Below are positions 55,346-64,000 of a stretch of 64,000 bases of DNA, piece after piece. Numbering within the stretch: the first letter of the stretch is position 1; every line of letters begins with the position of its first letter. Position numbers and translations under genes: made by a program. The notes below the pieces were generated by a model. That model saw nothing but the letters and a program-made list of their open reading frames with translations. It was not told where the DNA came from and did not search any database. Origin of the DNA: Vombatus ursinus (Eukaryota > Chordata > Mammalia > Diprotodontia > Vombatidae); contig NW_020954590.1 in the NCBI RefSeq assembly GCF_900497805.2, positions 95,678,599-95,742,598 on the forward strand, in the 5' to 3' direction.

Positions 55346-56630
55346 CAGAAAGAAAGAGATAGTTTAGGGTTTTCTTTGCTAATTTTGTAGGTATAACAGT
55401 TGACTGGCCAATGAGCCCAGTCCTTATGAGTGTGCACAGGATGCCATTGACACAATTCCCCATGTGAAAGAGGATGAGGACGCTGCTTCTGAGAGAACTG
55501 TGAATGTGTGTAATGAAAGGAGGAGAGTATTGATGACATGGAATGGAAATAAATACCTTGGAGAGACTTTGGAGCATACAAGGACATTCTAACTCTAGTC
55601 TGCTAAATGTGGGGAGGAGGACTTGTTTTGATTGTCTAGGGGTAAGCTCAAATAGAGCCTCAGTTCCTTCTCTTGGTCAGATTCCCTTCTCTTCCTGTGA
55701 CTTCTTCTTGAGAAGAGAGACAATATGATAGGGGGAGAGGCCTTGAGCTCTCCCCAGCTGGGGCTGATATGAATAAGGCCTTCCATTCTTTTGCCTGTCT
55801 TGCATGTTTTCTTTTTTTCTTTCATTTTCAATGAAGGAGATTAATCTGAAAGCTACAACCTTGTGGGTTTCAAAAGGTCAAGAGAGCAAGCTATCTGACA
55901 TTCAAGAGTCTGGGAGCTGAATCCATGCTGAGTTTGCAGCCAGCCCAGCATTGATGTCCCAAGGATCATGGATTTTGAGAACCAGACCATTGGTAGTTGA
56001 GACAAGGGCTAATCTTTTGAACTTGTGAACTTGGTGGGACCAATGCTATGCAGAAACTTCATTAAGTCTGAACCAACTTTCCTTGGAGATCAAGGTGCTA
56101 TGAAAGAAAAAATGCCTCCTGAGGTGTAGAGAGAGATTTTAATACTTTTATTCTTGATATAACTTTGACATAAATATGTCTTTGTAAAAGCTAATGGATG
56201 TTAATTGGTTAAGTGGAAGTAAGGGTGTAGGGGAGGGGAATCACACTGGAATAGGGACTTGAGCCAATGGTATTAGAGAAGGTAGATTCTAACCCTCAGA
56301 AATATCCCTAGTACCCTGAGGAAATGGTATAGCCTCCCTAACCCAGAAATATAGAGGCCAGAGAGAACTAGTTACCTAGGATGCCTTGATACTTTCTATT
56401 TTTATCATCACAGAAACCTTGTGAGATATTGATGATACCAAACTGTTCATCGCAAATTATGGAGCACCATGATATCTGAAGGTTCAAAACTGTGGATGGC
56501 CCAAAGGAGAGATGCATGGTGCAATTAAGGAGGCTATGAAATATTCCCAAAGATAATTTGCATGCAAAACAAGGCAGAAAAAATATTATCAGGGAATGTA
56601 TGATTGGAAAGGGTGAAGGCAAGTCATACA
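55346..56630. other. Unassigned
   Basis: 1.3 kb without a family I recognise. Open frames (94, 87, 84, 78 codons) overlap each other and lack motifs. Confidence 0.4.
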
Positions 56631-56639
56631 GGTGCCTCC

Positions 56640-57323
56640 AGTTTCTTTCCTCTCACTGTCTTCTTAACTCCTTACAATCTGGCTTTCAACCTTGTCATCC
56701 CACTGCAACTACTCTCTCCAAAATTACTAATGGTCTCTTAGTTGCAAAATCCAATGGCCTTTTCTCAGTCTTCATTCTCCTTGACTTGTCTGAAGCCTAT
56801 GGCATTGTTTATCACTCTCTTTTCCTCTTTTCTCTCTAGGTTTTCAGGACACCACCTTCTCCTGGTTTTCCTCCTGAGAGCTCTGACAGTTCCTTCTTTG
56901 TCTCCTTTGCTGGATCCTCCTCCAGATCATGGCTTCTAACCACAGGTGTCCCACAGGATTCTTTTCTGGGCCCTCTTCTCTTCTACCTCTATAAAACTTC
57001 AGTTGGTGATCTCATCAGCTGCCATCAATTTAATTACCATCTCTATGCTGATGGGTCTCAAAGCTACCTTTCCTGCCCCAGTCTCTCATCCTCCATATCT
57101 GATCTATTGCCAAGGCTTGTCAAATTCATCTTTGCAATATCACTGCAATGTGCCTGCCTCTCTCTTTCAGCACTGCCCCATGCTGGCGCAGACCCTCTCA
57201 CCTTACTCCTGGATTATTATAATAGATTGTGGGTGGGTCTGCCTATCTCAACTCTCTCCCTGCTCTAACCCATCCTCTATTCAGCCACTGAAGTGATTTT
57301 CCTAAAGCACAGGTCTGATCATG

Positions 57324-57367
<44 letters not shown>

Positions 57368-57845
57368 CCCTACTCAATAAACTCCAGTGGCTTTTTATTT
57401 CCCCCAGGAACAAATACAAAATGCTGTGTCTGGCATTCATAGCCTTTCATAACCTAGCCCTCTCCTGGCTTTCTAGTTTTTTTTAAATCAACTTATTCCC
57501 TCCAACACATACTCTTTGATCCAGGGATACTGGTCTCCTGGCTGTTCCACAAACAAGACACTCCATGTCTTGGAATGCTCTTCCTCCTCTGTTCTGCCCA
57601 CTGACCTCCCTGGCTTCCTTTAAATTTCAACTAAAATCCTACCTCATACAGGAAGCCTTCCTCAACCCCTCTAATTCCAGTGCTTTTTGTCTGTTAATTA
57701 TCTCCTATTCACACTGTATATACTGTATCTTGCTTTGTTTGCATGTCATAGGGACTGTTTTTTGTCTTTTTTTGCATGCCCAGGGCTTAGCACAGGGCCT
57801 GGCACATAGTAGGTACTTAATAAATACTTAAAAAAAAATAATTGA
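56640..57845 (+). mobile_element. L2 with RT core, about 1.2 kb
   Basis: Best L2 of the window. Successive frames give NSLQSGFQPCHPTATTL, SVFILLDLSEAYG (family DLSAAFD), GPLLFYLYKTS and NYHLYADGSQSY (family YHLYADDSQ), then the ORF end PSSIQPLK, ctggcttcctttaaatttca, gcttagcacagggcctggca and the terminus. A (CA)n sits at 57,325-57,366, and small frameshifts break the frame several times. Missing most of the 5' half. Confidence 0.92.
57325..57366. repeat. (CA)n microsatellite inside L2
   Basis: About 20 ca units between gtctgatcatgtcac and tcccctactcaata, normally adjacent in L2, so it expanded in place. Confidence 0.95.
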
Positions 57846-57869
57846 TGTGTGAACAAAGGGTCAACAGCC

Positions 57870-58684
57870 AGAGCACAAATTGGTATTTCTAAAATGTTCA
57901 GACAGAAGAAGGCCTTGAACCTATTGGGTAGCTCTGCCATAGTGGATTTATAAGAGGGCATGACAAGAATTCCATAGGATGAGAATGTGTGGATGAGTTG
58001 TTCTGGGAAAGGGAATACTTATGTGATGCAATCACAGATACATTGGATCATGATGGCATACTAAGACGTAATGCTTTGAATAGTGAATATGATTTTTCAA
58101 TAGCTTTTCTTAATTTTAATAGAGCTATCAGGATTGCTTTGGACAGGGGCTGGAGATCAAATTCTGAACCATCCTGTCTGTTTTCAGGCTGGTCCACTCT
58201 CAATGCCCTTGAGCTACAGCCTATCCCCAGTGCTACCACTGCCCTGACCCCTTCTCTCAACAGTTTCACTTCAGGCCTGGGCCTGCAGGGGGTCATGGCT
58301 TCACACACCCACCTCTTATGCCCAGGCCGTGTTCCCCCAGCCCTACTCCCCTCACCCCTGGCTCAGCCATATACTATTGGTCTTCATAGTCAACCAGTCC
58401 TACTCACTCTTGCCTGCATTACAGTTACAGCCGCATCTTCGGGACCTCCATGAATGTTCTTTTTTTTTTCCCCCCATCACTCTTTCCCATCATTCTCAGT
58501 CTTGTGTGATCCCCTAGGGTGAAGCTCTTCTGGGAGAGTCACAGGATTAGCCCAGGGATTCTTGCAGACTTTCCTAGGTAGGGAGTATATTGGTTCTGGT
58601 TGGGGTTGTCACTGAACTGGTTACACCCAGGTTTTCTGTTTGTTCAGATCAAATCACCAGGTACTTAATGAGTATCAACTGCAA
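57870..58684. other. Unassigned, holds a 154-codon open frame
   Basis: No repeat recognised. On + a frame from 57,989 to 58,453 (MDELFWEREYLCDAITDTLD...) is the longest + strand frame not explained by a repeat. Its second half becomes Ser/Pro/Leu-rich and shows no domain. Not called as a gene. Confidence 0.4.
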
Positions 58685-58920
58685 TTATAGCTGACATTTT
58701 TGTGGTGCTTTGTGTTCTACAAACTGCTTTCCTCATAATAACCCTGCAAGGGAGGGTTATTATGCAAGCATCATTTTCCCCATTTTTTTAACAGATGAGC
58801 CTGAGGCATATGAATTAAGTGTCTTGTCTATAACTGGAGACCTGGCAAATAGCAGAGCTGGGACCCTGCTCAAGTAGTGTGACTTCAAGGTCAGCAACTT
58901 TTCCACTTTACTAATATGGT
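58685..58920 (-). mobile_element. MIR/Ther CORE-SINE, antisense
   Basis: ttatagctgacatttttgtg, ttctacaaactgctttcctc, ttaacagatgagcctgaggc. Confidence 0.75.
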
Positions 58921-58984
58921 ATACAGAGGTGTATAAGACACAATCCTCATTCTCCAGGAGTTTTTAGTCTAGACAAGGACATGA

Positions 58985-59245
58985 CACATTGTTGTTCAAT
59001 CACTTCAGTGGTGTCTGATCCTTCATGACTCCATTTGGTGTTTTCTTGGCAAAGACACGGGAGTGTTTTGCCATTTCCTTCTCCAGCTCATTTTACAGAT
59101 AAGGAAACTGAGGCCAACATGGTTAAGTGACTTGCCCAGGGTCATATAGCTAAGTAAGTGTCTGGGGCCAGATTTGAACTCATGAAGATTAGTCTTCCTG
59201 ACTCCAGTCCCAGTGCTCTATCCACTGCACCACCTAGCTGCCCTG
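58985..59245 (-). mobile_element. RTE-tailed tRNA SINE, antisense
   Basis: ttgttgttcaatcacttcag (reversed tail), ttttcttggcaaagacacgg, tgacttgcccagggtcatat, ccactgcaccacctagctgc. Complete. Confidence 0.93.
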
Positions 59246-59660
59246 AAGACATATACATATGAAAAAGTTAAATGTTTTTGCTAAAAATAAAACCAAAAAC
59301 ATACAGCAGCAGATATCTGCTGACTCAAGCCACAGTTGCTGGTAAAAAGATTAGCCAGAGATACTGCAAGCTCCCTCCTTAGCTCCCTGCCCTACTCCTC
59401 CCACCTAACTCACATCCCTGGCTGGTTCTGTCTCCCCTGGCCCAAGAGCTTCATCCTCTTTGTCACTTGCTTGACCCCTGAGCCTGCTTCATTTCACAAA
59501 AGCCAAGCTCCTGGGAGCAAAGGCCTCCCAGCCCCAAAGGCAAGCCCTTCAGAGGGCCATGGAGCCTTCTGTCTAGGAGTCTCTCATTGCTAATTATTTC
59601 TAATAAGTGACACTGAGTGAAACTTTAATCCAGTTAGAAACATAGCCCAAACCAGAGTCT
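59246..59660. other. Unassigned
   Basis: No repeat recognised. The 85-codon frame at 59,336 has no motif. Confidence 0.4.
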
Positions 59661-59664
59661 GAGC

Positions 59665-60030
59665 CTAGCAGGAAGGAAGGCACCAAGCATTTATTAAGCA
59701 CCTATTGTGTGTCAAGGGGTTTACAAATATGATCTCATTTAATCTTCACAACAACTCTGCCCAACACTTAGCACAGGGCCTGGCACATAGTAGGTGCTTA
59801 ATAGATGTTTCTTTTTTATTGACTGATGTGTGAATGAAGGGTCAACAACCAGAAAGGTAGGTGCTATTGCTATCCTCCCTTTATAGTTGAGGAAACTGAG
59901 GCAGACAAAGGTTAAGTGACTTACCCCGGCTCACCCTGATAGTAAGTATCTGAGGCTGGATTTGAACTGAGGTCTTCTTGACTCAAGGCCTAGCACTCTA
60001 TTCACTATGCAGCCTCGCTGTCTCCTAAGC
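59665..60030 (-). mobile_element. MIR/Ther CORE-SINE, antisense, containing an L2 tail
   Basis: Left part gtttacaaatatgatctcat...cacaacaactctg; right part gtaggtgctattgctatcct, gaggaaactgaggcagacaa, cctagcactctattcac. Between them is about 100 bp of L2 terminus (59,757-59,856). Confidence 0.85.
59757..59856 (+). mobile_element. L2 3' terminus inserted in MIR
   Basis: cttagcacagggcctggcac, gtaggtgcttaatagatg, then tgatgtgtgaatgaagggtc and aacaaccag. The last part also follows the L2 terminus at 57.84 kb. Confidence 0.8.
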
Positions 60031-60234
60031 AGGAGTGACCAAGGCTAGTATCATGGAGAAGGTGGCAGTTACTTACCTTAAATGACTTTGGATAAAGGGG
60101 ATGGGGAGCACCTGAAAGGAGACCATCATATGTGTATATTGGAAATGTACTAGAGACACAGTGAGCCTATGGAGTGGGCCTGGGGATGGTAAGCCACATT
60201 TTCCCAGGCCTAGACTAAGGTGAGGGTTTCTATG

Positions 60235-60490
60235 GATAATACCAGGAACAATGTGGTACAGTTCATTATATAATAGCAATATTAGATACAGCAATATATT
60301 ATTATATAATATAACATCTATTATATTAATAATGTGATACACAATAACAAATTACTAATATATAATTATTACAAATTCTATATATTATATATAATATAAT
60401 TATATGAAATGACAGAATTATACTGTACTTTATATATTATTATAAATAATGTGATATATAATTATATGTAATATTCATTATAACATATTG
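60235..60490. repeat. AT-rich low-complexity tract
   Basis: Long run of imperfect at/tta/aat units (atatattatatataatataa type). Open frames in it are I/Y/N-rich artefacts. Confidence 0.88.
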
Positions 60491-60594
60491 AAGTTATGTT
60501 GGCTGGGACAATGGTATGCAGGGTATACTGATTACAGTAAAAAAGAAAAATGAAAGAACTGTCACAATGATATCATTAAGTAAAAATGAAGCAG

Positions 60595-60785
60595 CTAAGG
60601 ACAGTGGAAAGAGTATTGGCTTGGGACCTATTTTCAAATCCCATCCCTGCTACTTAGTCCCTATGTTATCCTGGGCAAGTAACTTAATGTCTCTGAGTCT
60701 CATTTTACACCTTTGGAAAATAAGGGGGATGAGCTGGCTGGTTTTTAAGGTCCCCTTTAGGCCTAAGTCTATGATCTTATGAGTG
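60595..60785 (+). mobile_element. Mar1-type CORE-SINE
   Basis: aaggacagtggaaagagtat, atcctgggcaagtaacttaa, tttaaggtcccctttaggcc, aagtctatgatcttatgag. Confidence 0.85.
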
Positions 60786-61115
60786 ACTTGAGTTCAGAGG
60801 AGGGAAAGGTCATTGATGGTCGCAATAGCCTGGAAAGCCTTGATAGAAGAAGGGAAGCTTTAGCTAGGTGTTGAAGAATGGGCAGCAGGGTGGTTCTCAA
60901 ACTTTCTTTTGCTCACAGAACAAGATTCTTTGAAAGAAGGATTGCTGAACAGTCTGGAGACCTACACAATTTCTCTTCAATGAGAAGAGTAGGTTTTTTT
61001 GGTTGTTGTTCTGGGGGTGAGCTCAAGGTCTGAGGGGTTTCAAGATTAATGTGTATGTGAGAATAGACAAATTAGGTTTATATTTTGGGAATATTTTAGT
61101 TATCATTCTGCATAT
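60786..61115. other. Unassigned
   Basis: A possible old hAT terminus (ggtggttctcaaactttct) at 60,889. Otherwise nothing. Confidence 0.35.
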
Positions 61116-61402
61116 GCTGCACACATACACACAGAGAATGGTTCATTTTCTTATGAATTTGACTCAGTTTCCTACATATAAGCTTTCTCTTCCAACTTCA
61201 TTATGTTGGTTTTGTTTGTGCAAAACTTTTAAATTTTGTTCAATCAAAATGACCATTTTACCTCCTGTGATCTTCTCTTGGTCATGAATTCTTCCCCTAT
61301 TCACACATCTGACAGGAATTTTCTTCCCTGCTCCACTAATTTGCCTATGCTATCACCCTTTATGTCTGAATCATGTACCCATTTTGAGCTTCTCTTGGTA
61401 TA
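61116..61402 (-). mobile_element. L1 ORF2 fragment, antisense
   Basis: The minus strand gives MTKRRSQEVKWSF then KFCTNKTNIMKLEEKAY, corresponding to the L1 ORF2 stretch DLIKLKSFCTAKETI (human) just upstream of the C-terminus. Decayed. Confidence 0.68.
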
Positions 61403-61404
61403 CT

Positions 61405-61518
61405 CTGAGGCCTCAAGGCCACATGTGGCCCTCTAGGTCCTCAAGTACGGCCCTTTGTAGTCAAAGGGGCGCACTTGAGGACCTAGAGGGCCTTGAGGCT
61501 GCAGGTTCCCCACCCCTG
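61405..61518. mobile_element. Foldback hAT-type MITE, copy 5 (shortened loop)
   Basis: aaggccacatgtggccctct, aggtcctcaagtacggccct, then the mirror cgcacttgaggacctagagg and gcaggttccccacccctg. The middle aatttgttctgtaa part is deleted. The left end lacks the first ~15 bp. Confidence 0.85.
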
Positions 61519-61980
61519 CTGTGGTATGAACTGTTGGTCTATGCCTAGTTTCTGCCAGACAGATTCTCAGTTCTCACAGCAGTTTGGCAGTGAGTTCTTG
61601 CCCCAGTCACTGGGACCTTTGGGCCACTGTGGTCATTTGCTTCTGTCTGATGTGAGCCTCATCTGTCCTGCTGAGCATCCTCTCTCCCTTCCCCAGGACC
61701 CTTCCCTTGTGCCTCCCTCCCTGCCTTTCCCAGTTCTTTGTTGATTTCCTTGATTGATCTTACCTTCTTTGTCATCATTCCCCTGGGCTTTTTCAGAATA
61801 GCTGCTCTCCACCTCTGTGCCCCATCTTACTCTTTTGAAGGCAATTCTTGGAGCCCAAATCTTGTTATCATCTGTAAAATGGTGTGGAGAAAAGATCCTA
61901 CCTTCCCAGGCTGCCAGCAACCTCTGATGATATGGCAGGAGCTTCTCAAAACTTTAAGGCTTTAGAAAGGAGCCTCAGCT
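61519..61980. other. Unassigned
   Basis: No repeat recognised. Overlapping short frames on both strands, no motif. Confidence 0.4.
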
Positions 61981-62256
61981 ATTATTATTATTTCATCTTG
62001 TTGGTCCAATGCTGTATTCTATCCATTTCCCCATATCATCTCCCCTTCCAGCTTTGTGTCCTCTATGGCTTTGATCAACTGGCTGTCTATGCCTTTGTCC
62101 AAACCATTGACAAAAATGTGAAATGGCACCACATCAGATTTCTGGGGCATTGCACTGGAGACCTCGTTCCACATTTACATCAAACTATCAATGACTATTG
62201 TTTGACTGACCTCGTAGCAAGTCCTGAACTCATTTAATTGCATTATTTAGTCCACA
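61981..62256 (-). mobile_element. L3/CR1 fragment, antisense
   Basis: cctttgtccaaaccattgac, ggggcattgcactggagacc, atcaatgactattgtttgac repeat the text at 1.40-1.52 kb and 45.3-45.5 kb. The SINE at 62,257 ends it. Confidence 0.75.
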
Positions 62257-62560
62257 TCGGGCAGTTAGGTGGCACAGTGGATAGAGTGCTGGGCCTGAAG
62301 TCAAGAAGACTCATCTTCCTGAGATCAGATCAGGCTTTAGACACTAGCTATCTGACCTTGGGTAAGTCACTTACTCTATTTGCCTCGGTTTCCTCATCTA
62401 TAAAATAAGTTGGAAAAGGAAATGGCAAACCACTCCAGTATCTTTGCCAAGAAAACCCCAAATGGGATCATGAAGGGTCAGGCATGACTAAAATGATTGA
62501 ACAACAATGTGCCTTATGAAGAGTCAGACATGACTTCAAAATGACTGAACAACAAAAATA
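62257..62560 (+). mobile_element. RTE-tailed tRNA SINE with doubled tail
   Basis: Full head gggcagttaggtggcacagt, core, ccactccagtatctttgcca, then the tail twice: gaagggtcaggcatgact...gaacaacaa (62,473-62,508) and gaagagtcagacatgact...gaacaacaa (62,518-62,555). Confidence 0.93.
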
Positions 62561-62815
62561 TGCTAAGTTATAACACAATTATTTACAAATTTTCTTTTAT
62601 TTGTAATCACATAACATTCACAATTTTGTGGCACACTTGGGGAAATTTGTGGTGCGCTAGTCAGCCCATGGCATACCTTTTGAGTGGGAAAGGATTTGAC
62701 TAGATGGAAAAGGTCAATCCAGCCAGGAGAAACGCAGGAAGCAGAGTCACAAAAGGAGAAGGAGGGTGCAGAGCATATTTCAGGGACAGCCAGGGACAAT
62801 TAAGTTATTTTGTAG
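62561..62815. other. Unassigned
   Basis: Short non-repetitive stretch; nothing recognised. Confidence 0.4.
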
Positions 62816-62819
62816 CAAA

Positions 62820-62935
62820 GATTCCTTGTGAAAGAGGTAAGCCAGAAAGGTAGTTTGGGGCCAGATTACAAAAGGTTTTGTATATCAGGCCAAGGAATTT
62901 GATGTGGTTTGGCCCTTCTTTTTAGAGGAGAAGTG
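62820..62935 (-). mobile_element. L2 scrap, antisense
   Basis: gaaaggtagtttggggccag and attacaaaaggttttgtata are reversed L2 ORF2-end text, compare 15.76-15.80 kb. Confidence 0.55.
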
Positions 62936-63538
62936 AAAAGAGTGATCAGCAATTAAAACCCCATGACACCAGTCAGAAAACTAGACACAACTAAGCAAAA
63001 TGTTCTTGAATTCTGAATGATCTACTTATTTTTCTTTCTGAAATTTTAAATTCCACTAATTAGAATGTAGGACTTCACCACCCTTCTAAAGTTCAGGGTG
63101 TACTTTTCTTGTGTCGATTGACAAAAGCTGGACAGGGTGGGGAACCTTTAGTTATAGAGTTATGCAATTGTCCTTTGTAAAGGGGCCGGTGTCCCTTTTT
63201 GCTTTTGGACAGTCTCAGTTTTTGACTACACGTGTCCTGCAACCCACAACGGGCTGAACACAATTGAAGAGGCCCAGGGAAGGGGGGCCTTTGGCCAAGA
63301 CAGTTAAATCAGAACGCTTTGAGAAGGTTGTGTTCTATTCTGTGAGTCCAGTCCATGCCAATATCTTGTACCTAATGGATTGGCCAGCTTTTTGGAATTC
63401 CAAGACACAAAAAGTGACAAGCCATTTCTGTGACAACAAGGATCTCTATTGCTCATAACCTCTATCCCCCCCCCATTTAGCTCAATAACTACTCATCGTC
63501 TATGATTAGCTGAGTCAAATCTTATTAGAATGTTCATA
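62936..63538. other. Unassigned
   Basis: No repeat recognised. Includes a c-run at 63,468-63,475. Confidence 0.4.
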
Positions 63539-63539
63539 T

Positions 63540-63660
63540 TCCAATAGCATTTATTAAGTGCCTACTGTGTGTGAGACACTGTGCTAAGCACAAGTGGTAT
63601 GAAGATTAAAAAGTAAAATAGGTGCTATCCCTCAGTGAGTTTAATTTACAAATTGCAAGG
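63540..63660 (-). mobile_element. L2 3' terminus, antisense
   Basis: ccaatagcatttattaagtg, cctactgtgtgtgagacact, gtgctaagcacaagtgg. Confidence 0.85.
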
Positions 63661-63665
63661 GAGAT

Positions 63666-63925
63666 ATGTTATTGTTGTTGTTGTTCAGTCATTTCAGTCG
63701 TATCTGACTCCTCATGACTCCATTTGGGGTTTTCTTGGCAAAGATACTGAAGGGTCAGGTCAGGTTTCAATGATTTGCCATTTCCTTCTCCAACTCTTTT
63801 TACAGATGAGGAAAATGAGGCAAATAGGGTTAAGTGACTTGCCCAGGGCCATACAGTTGGTAAATGTCTGAGGCCGGATTTGAACTCAAGTCTTACTGCC
63901 TCTAGGCTTGGCTCTCTGACATGCA
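63666..63925 (-). mobile_element. RTE-tailed tRNA SINE, antisense
   Basis: gttgttgttgttcagtcatt (tail with expanded gtt), gttttcttggcaaagatact, gtgacttgcccagggccata, ggatttgaactcaagtctta. An extra ggtcaggtcagg sits in the middle. Confidence 0.92.
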
Positions 63926-64000
63926 CACAAATAAGTATGAATGTGATGGGGGCAAAGGAAAGCTTCAAAGTGTTAGAAACTTCAAGGAAGGAGAGAATGG

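Noticed and set aside
56946-57296. 116-codon frame that might be a gene
   Set aside because: It lies in L2 and is partly a shifted reading of L2 ORF2; the L2 motifs are in neighbouring phases.
60235-60490. AT-rich tract as a replication or matrix-attachment element
   Set aside because: Low-complexity composition alone does not support a function.

Overview
This window looks like ordinary non-coding DNA from a marsupial chromosome, either intergenic or intronic. I find no protein-coding exon, tRNA, rRNA or CRISPR array that I can defend. The marsupial call rests on the repeats. There are many tRNA-headed SINEs opening with gggcagctaggtggcgcag, some with a poly-A tail and others with an RTE-type tail ending gactgaacaacaa. 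There are also many Mar1/MIR CORE-SINEs, long L2 and L3/CR1 remains, and an L1 whose ORF2 C-terminus and 3' UTR are of the metatherian kind. I could not run a repeat library, so family names come from recalled consensus sequences and from comparing copies inside the window. The species is not resolved. || Layout. 0-7.5 kb: L1, Mar1, L3/CR1 and L2 fragments, the 3' end of an endonuclease-RT LINE, two SINEs, and a roughly 330-bp direct duplication (4.2 and 5.7 kb) with L1 debris between the copies. 7.5-18 kb: a sparse stretch, L2 and MIR copies, a non-repetitive stretch at 11.84-12.5 kb, and a hAT-type foldback MITE at 17.55 kb. 18.385-19.31 kb: the only CpG island, with GC boxes and a CRE-like site, and the best candidate for a promoter. 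19.3-25 kb: CA, GT and GA microsatellites among L3/CR1, MIR and L2 fragments, and a non-repetitive block at 22.5-23.2 kb. 25-30.8 kb: one L2 copy cut by a Mar1, an L1 (whose CTTT tract holds a 10-N assembly gap), an unclassified 1.3-kb block and a SINE, next to a second L2 split by another L1. 30.8-36.9 kb: MIR/SINE scatter plus a non-repetitive AT-rich block at 34.6-35.6 kb. 36.9-42.1 kb: nested L3/CR1, MIR, L2 and an old hAT element. 42.1-44.2 kb: an antisense endonuclease-RT LINE that lacks its RT core. 45-47.2 kb: L3/CR1 split by a SINE. 47.2-56.6 kb: mostly non-repetitive, with foldback MITEs and SINEs. 56.6-64 kb: an L2 with RT motifs, MIRs, RTE-tailed SINEs, an antisense L1 ORF2 fragment and another foldback MITE. 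|| The clearest readable story is insertion history. Several insertions keep target-site duplications of 12-17 bp, so the order of events can be read directly: old L2 and L3/CR1 first, then MIR/Mar1, then L1, poly-A SINEs and the MITEs. The items most worth a second look are the isolated CpG island, the size series of foldback MITEs, the internally deleted LINE, the two SINE families that share a head but use different tails, and the few repeat-free stretches that could be conserved regulatory elements. I see no sign of a new multi-gene system.
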